Positions 55,964 to 57,262 of a stretch of 57,262 nt of DNA are shown here, one piece after another. Source of the DNA: Rhodospirillaceae bacterium SYSU D60007 (lineage in GTDB: Bacteria; Pseudomonadota; Alphaproteobacteria; Reyranellales; Reyranellaceae); assembly GCA_003574685.1 (NCBI GenBank), contig QOCQ01000029.1, positions 1 to 57,262 on the forward strand, in the 5' to 3' direction. The position numbers were made by a program, and so were the translations under genes. The stretch's first letter is position 1. Each line of letters begins with the position of its first letter. The notes under the pieces are model-generated. The model was not told where the DNA came from. It saw nothing but the letters and a program-made list of their open reading frames with translations, and ran no database searches.

Positions 55964-57099
55964 AGGAACGCCAGCAGCAGATCGCTTGTGACGACAGGCT
56001 GCTCCTGCTGCACCCAGTGGCCGGCACCTTCGATCAGATGGCAGCCCTGCATGCGGGTGCAGGCTGTCGACTGCATGCGCTCGATGGCGCCGGGCCGCTG
56101 GTAGATGCCCCAGTCGCTCTTGCCGGCGATGAAGAGCGATGGGACGTCGATGGTGCGGCCATCGAAGAGCTGAAGATCGGTCGAAAAGGCCGGATCGATG
56201 GCGCAGCGGTACCATTGCAGCCCGCCCTGAAAGCCAGTGCGTGTGTACTCGCTGGTGTAAACGCGCAACTCGTCTTCCGTCAGCCACCGGCAGGCGGAGA
56301 TCTCTTCTGCCGACGGCATATATGGCGCCACGGTCTGGGCCATGTTCTGGTCGAGGTTCATGACGTAGTAGGTCGGCAGGCGCGCCAGCTCGGTGGCCGT
56401 CCATCCCTTCAGCGGCATCGGCACGTTCTGCGCCCAGTCCGCGCTCTTGTGGTGATAGTACGCGCGCAGAAAGGCGTGCACGCCCTGCGGGCAGTCAAGC
56501 ATGTCGCGATTGGCGGCGCGCGTGCTGTAATACCATTGATAGTGCTTGCGCGGCCGTTCCAGCTTCGCGAGATCCGCGTGGATCGGATCGTGACGTGGAA
56601 GCTGCGGCTTGCCGTCCGTATCGAAAGGCAAGGCAGGCGGGCCGGCGAATGGCGCGCTCATCAGCACGACGGAGCGGAACAGGTCGGGCCGCACCAGCGC
56701 GCACCATGCTGCTGCGGGCGAGCCGAAATCATGTCCGACGACCGCCGCAACGCTGCGATAGCCCAGCGCCGAGATCAGTCCCAGCGCATCGCGCACAATA
56801 TTGAGCATGCGGAAGGAGGGGAGATCGCCGTCGTAGTTGCCGTCCCAGCCGGTCGTGCGGCCATAGCCGCGCTGGTCGGGCGCCACAACATGGTATCCGG
56901 CCTCGGCAAGCGGCAGCATCACCTTGCGCCAGCTATAGGCCAGCTCCGGAAAGCCATGCAGCAGCAGCACACAGGGACGCCCCCGCGTCTCGAAGCCGGC
57001 CTCCAGGATGTGTATGCGCAATCCATTGATGCCATCCACGAAGCGCGACCGTATGCCGGCCGGCAGGGTTGCCGTTTCCAGGGCGGTGATTGCGGTCAT
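55951..57099 (-). CDS. Epoxide-hydrolase-like alpha/beta hydrolase
   Basis: 382 residues. CVLLLHGFPELAYSWRKVML (HGFP oxyanion hole), VVAPDQRGYGRTTGWDG, and VVGHDFGSPAAAWCALVRPD with the Asp nucleophile, are those of soluble epoxide hydrolases. The base is in IEGAGHWVQQEQPVVTSDLL. Two Tyr residues in the lid (HYQWYYSTRAA) may activate the epoxide. It is about 60 residues longer than the hydrolase at 41766 and clearly a separate subfamily. Leftward, with the start near the right edge. Confidence 0.88.
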   Translation of the reverse strand: MTAITALETATLPAGIRSRFVDGINGLRIHILEAGFETRGRPCVLLLHGFPELAYSWRKVMLPLAEAGYHVVAPDQRGYGRTTGWDGNYDGDLPSFRMLNIVRDALGLISALGYRSVAAVVGHDFGSPAAAWCALVRPDLFRSVVLMSAPFAGPPALPFDTDGKPQLPRHDPIHADLAKLERPRKHYQWYYSTRAANRDMLDCPQGVHAFLRAYYHHKSADWAQNVPMPLKGWTATELARLPTYYVMNLDQNMAQTVAPYMPSAEEISACRWLTEDELRVYTSEYTRTGFQGGLQWYRCAIDPAFSTDLQLFDGRTIDVPSLFIAGKSDWGIYQRPGAIERMQSTACTRMQGCHLIEGAGHWVQQEQPVVTSDLLLAFLQGR

Positions 57100-57262
57100 G
57101 TTGGTGTCCTCGTTGGTGGCAGGGAGAGGAGCGACGCCTTCTTGCCTTCTCCCCGCGAAGCAGGCCGTGTGAGAACTCGGCCGTGGGCGAAGTGAAGGCG
57201 CGGGTCGGCATGGCGCGAACGTCCTGGCTCTCAGGCGGGCGCCGGCCGCAGGGCTTGCAGCA

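Overview
This is a high-GC, gene-dense chromosomal window. It is most likely from an alphaproteobacterium: an F1-ATPase zeta-type inhibitor (DUF1476), a family essentially restricted to that class, lies at 2923-3249. The gene content (many acyl-CoA enzymes, several Liv-type and peptide ABC transporters, glutathione transferases, alpha/beta hydrolases) fits a heterotrophic soil or water organism. I cannot name the genus from sequence alone. I saw no tRNA, rRNA, CRISPR array, transposase or phage gene.

Left edge to 9 kb: an RTX calcium-binding protein cut off by the window edge and AT-rich at its 5' end; a zinc-ribbon ORF of doubtful extent; an apparently broken GH88 glycoside hydrolase; the ATPase inhibitor; a CBS/BON protein; an exported transglutaminase-like protein; an enoyl-CoA hydratase/isomerase; an esterase; an SDR; and a glutathione transferase. 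9.2-15.4 kb: a type I secretion locus consisting of a 1018-residue RTX protein, its ABC exporter and its HlyD-type adaptor. No outer-membrane TolC partner is present.

15.6-24.3 kb: lipid catabolism, with a PhyH-type dioxygenase, thiolase, bifunctional FadB-like enzyme, two tandem 543-residue acyl-CoA ligases and a divergent SDR. 24.3-33.1 kb: a probable ncRNA/terminator region, then a leftward liv operon (livH-livM-livG-livF, an AMP-dependent ligase, and two tandem livK paralogues). 33.3-41.4 kb: acyl-CoA dehydrogenase, two overlapping hotdog thioesterases, an ankyrin protein, a transglutaminase-like protein, a Bcr/CflA-type MFS pump, an SDR, a lipoprotein and an M20 peptidase. 41.7-50.1 kb: a hydrolase, a fatty-acid desaturase, a five-gene dipeptide-type ABC operon with 4-8 bp gene overlaps, and a CoA ester lyase. 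50.1-57.1 kb: an acyltransferase-3 membrane protein, a DUF4142 protein, a membrane-anchored LytTR regulator, a GST, a YeiH-type transporter, a free-standing 73-residue biotinyl carrier, a DTW-domain protein and an epoxide-hydrolase-like enzyme.

Two things stand out. First, three perfect 9-bp direct repeats with an exact 21-bp period lie upstream of the acyltransferase, in the geometry and near-consensus of LytTR/AlgR sites, and a LytTR regulator is encoded two genes away. Second, the gaps are seeded with at least five distinct families of palindromic intergenic repeats. One of them forms a composite 85-bp element, and another supplies the C-terminus of a protein.
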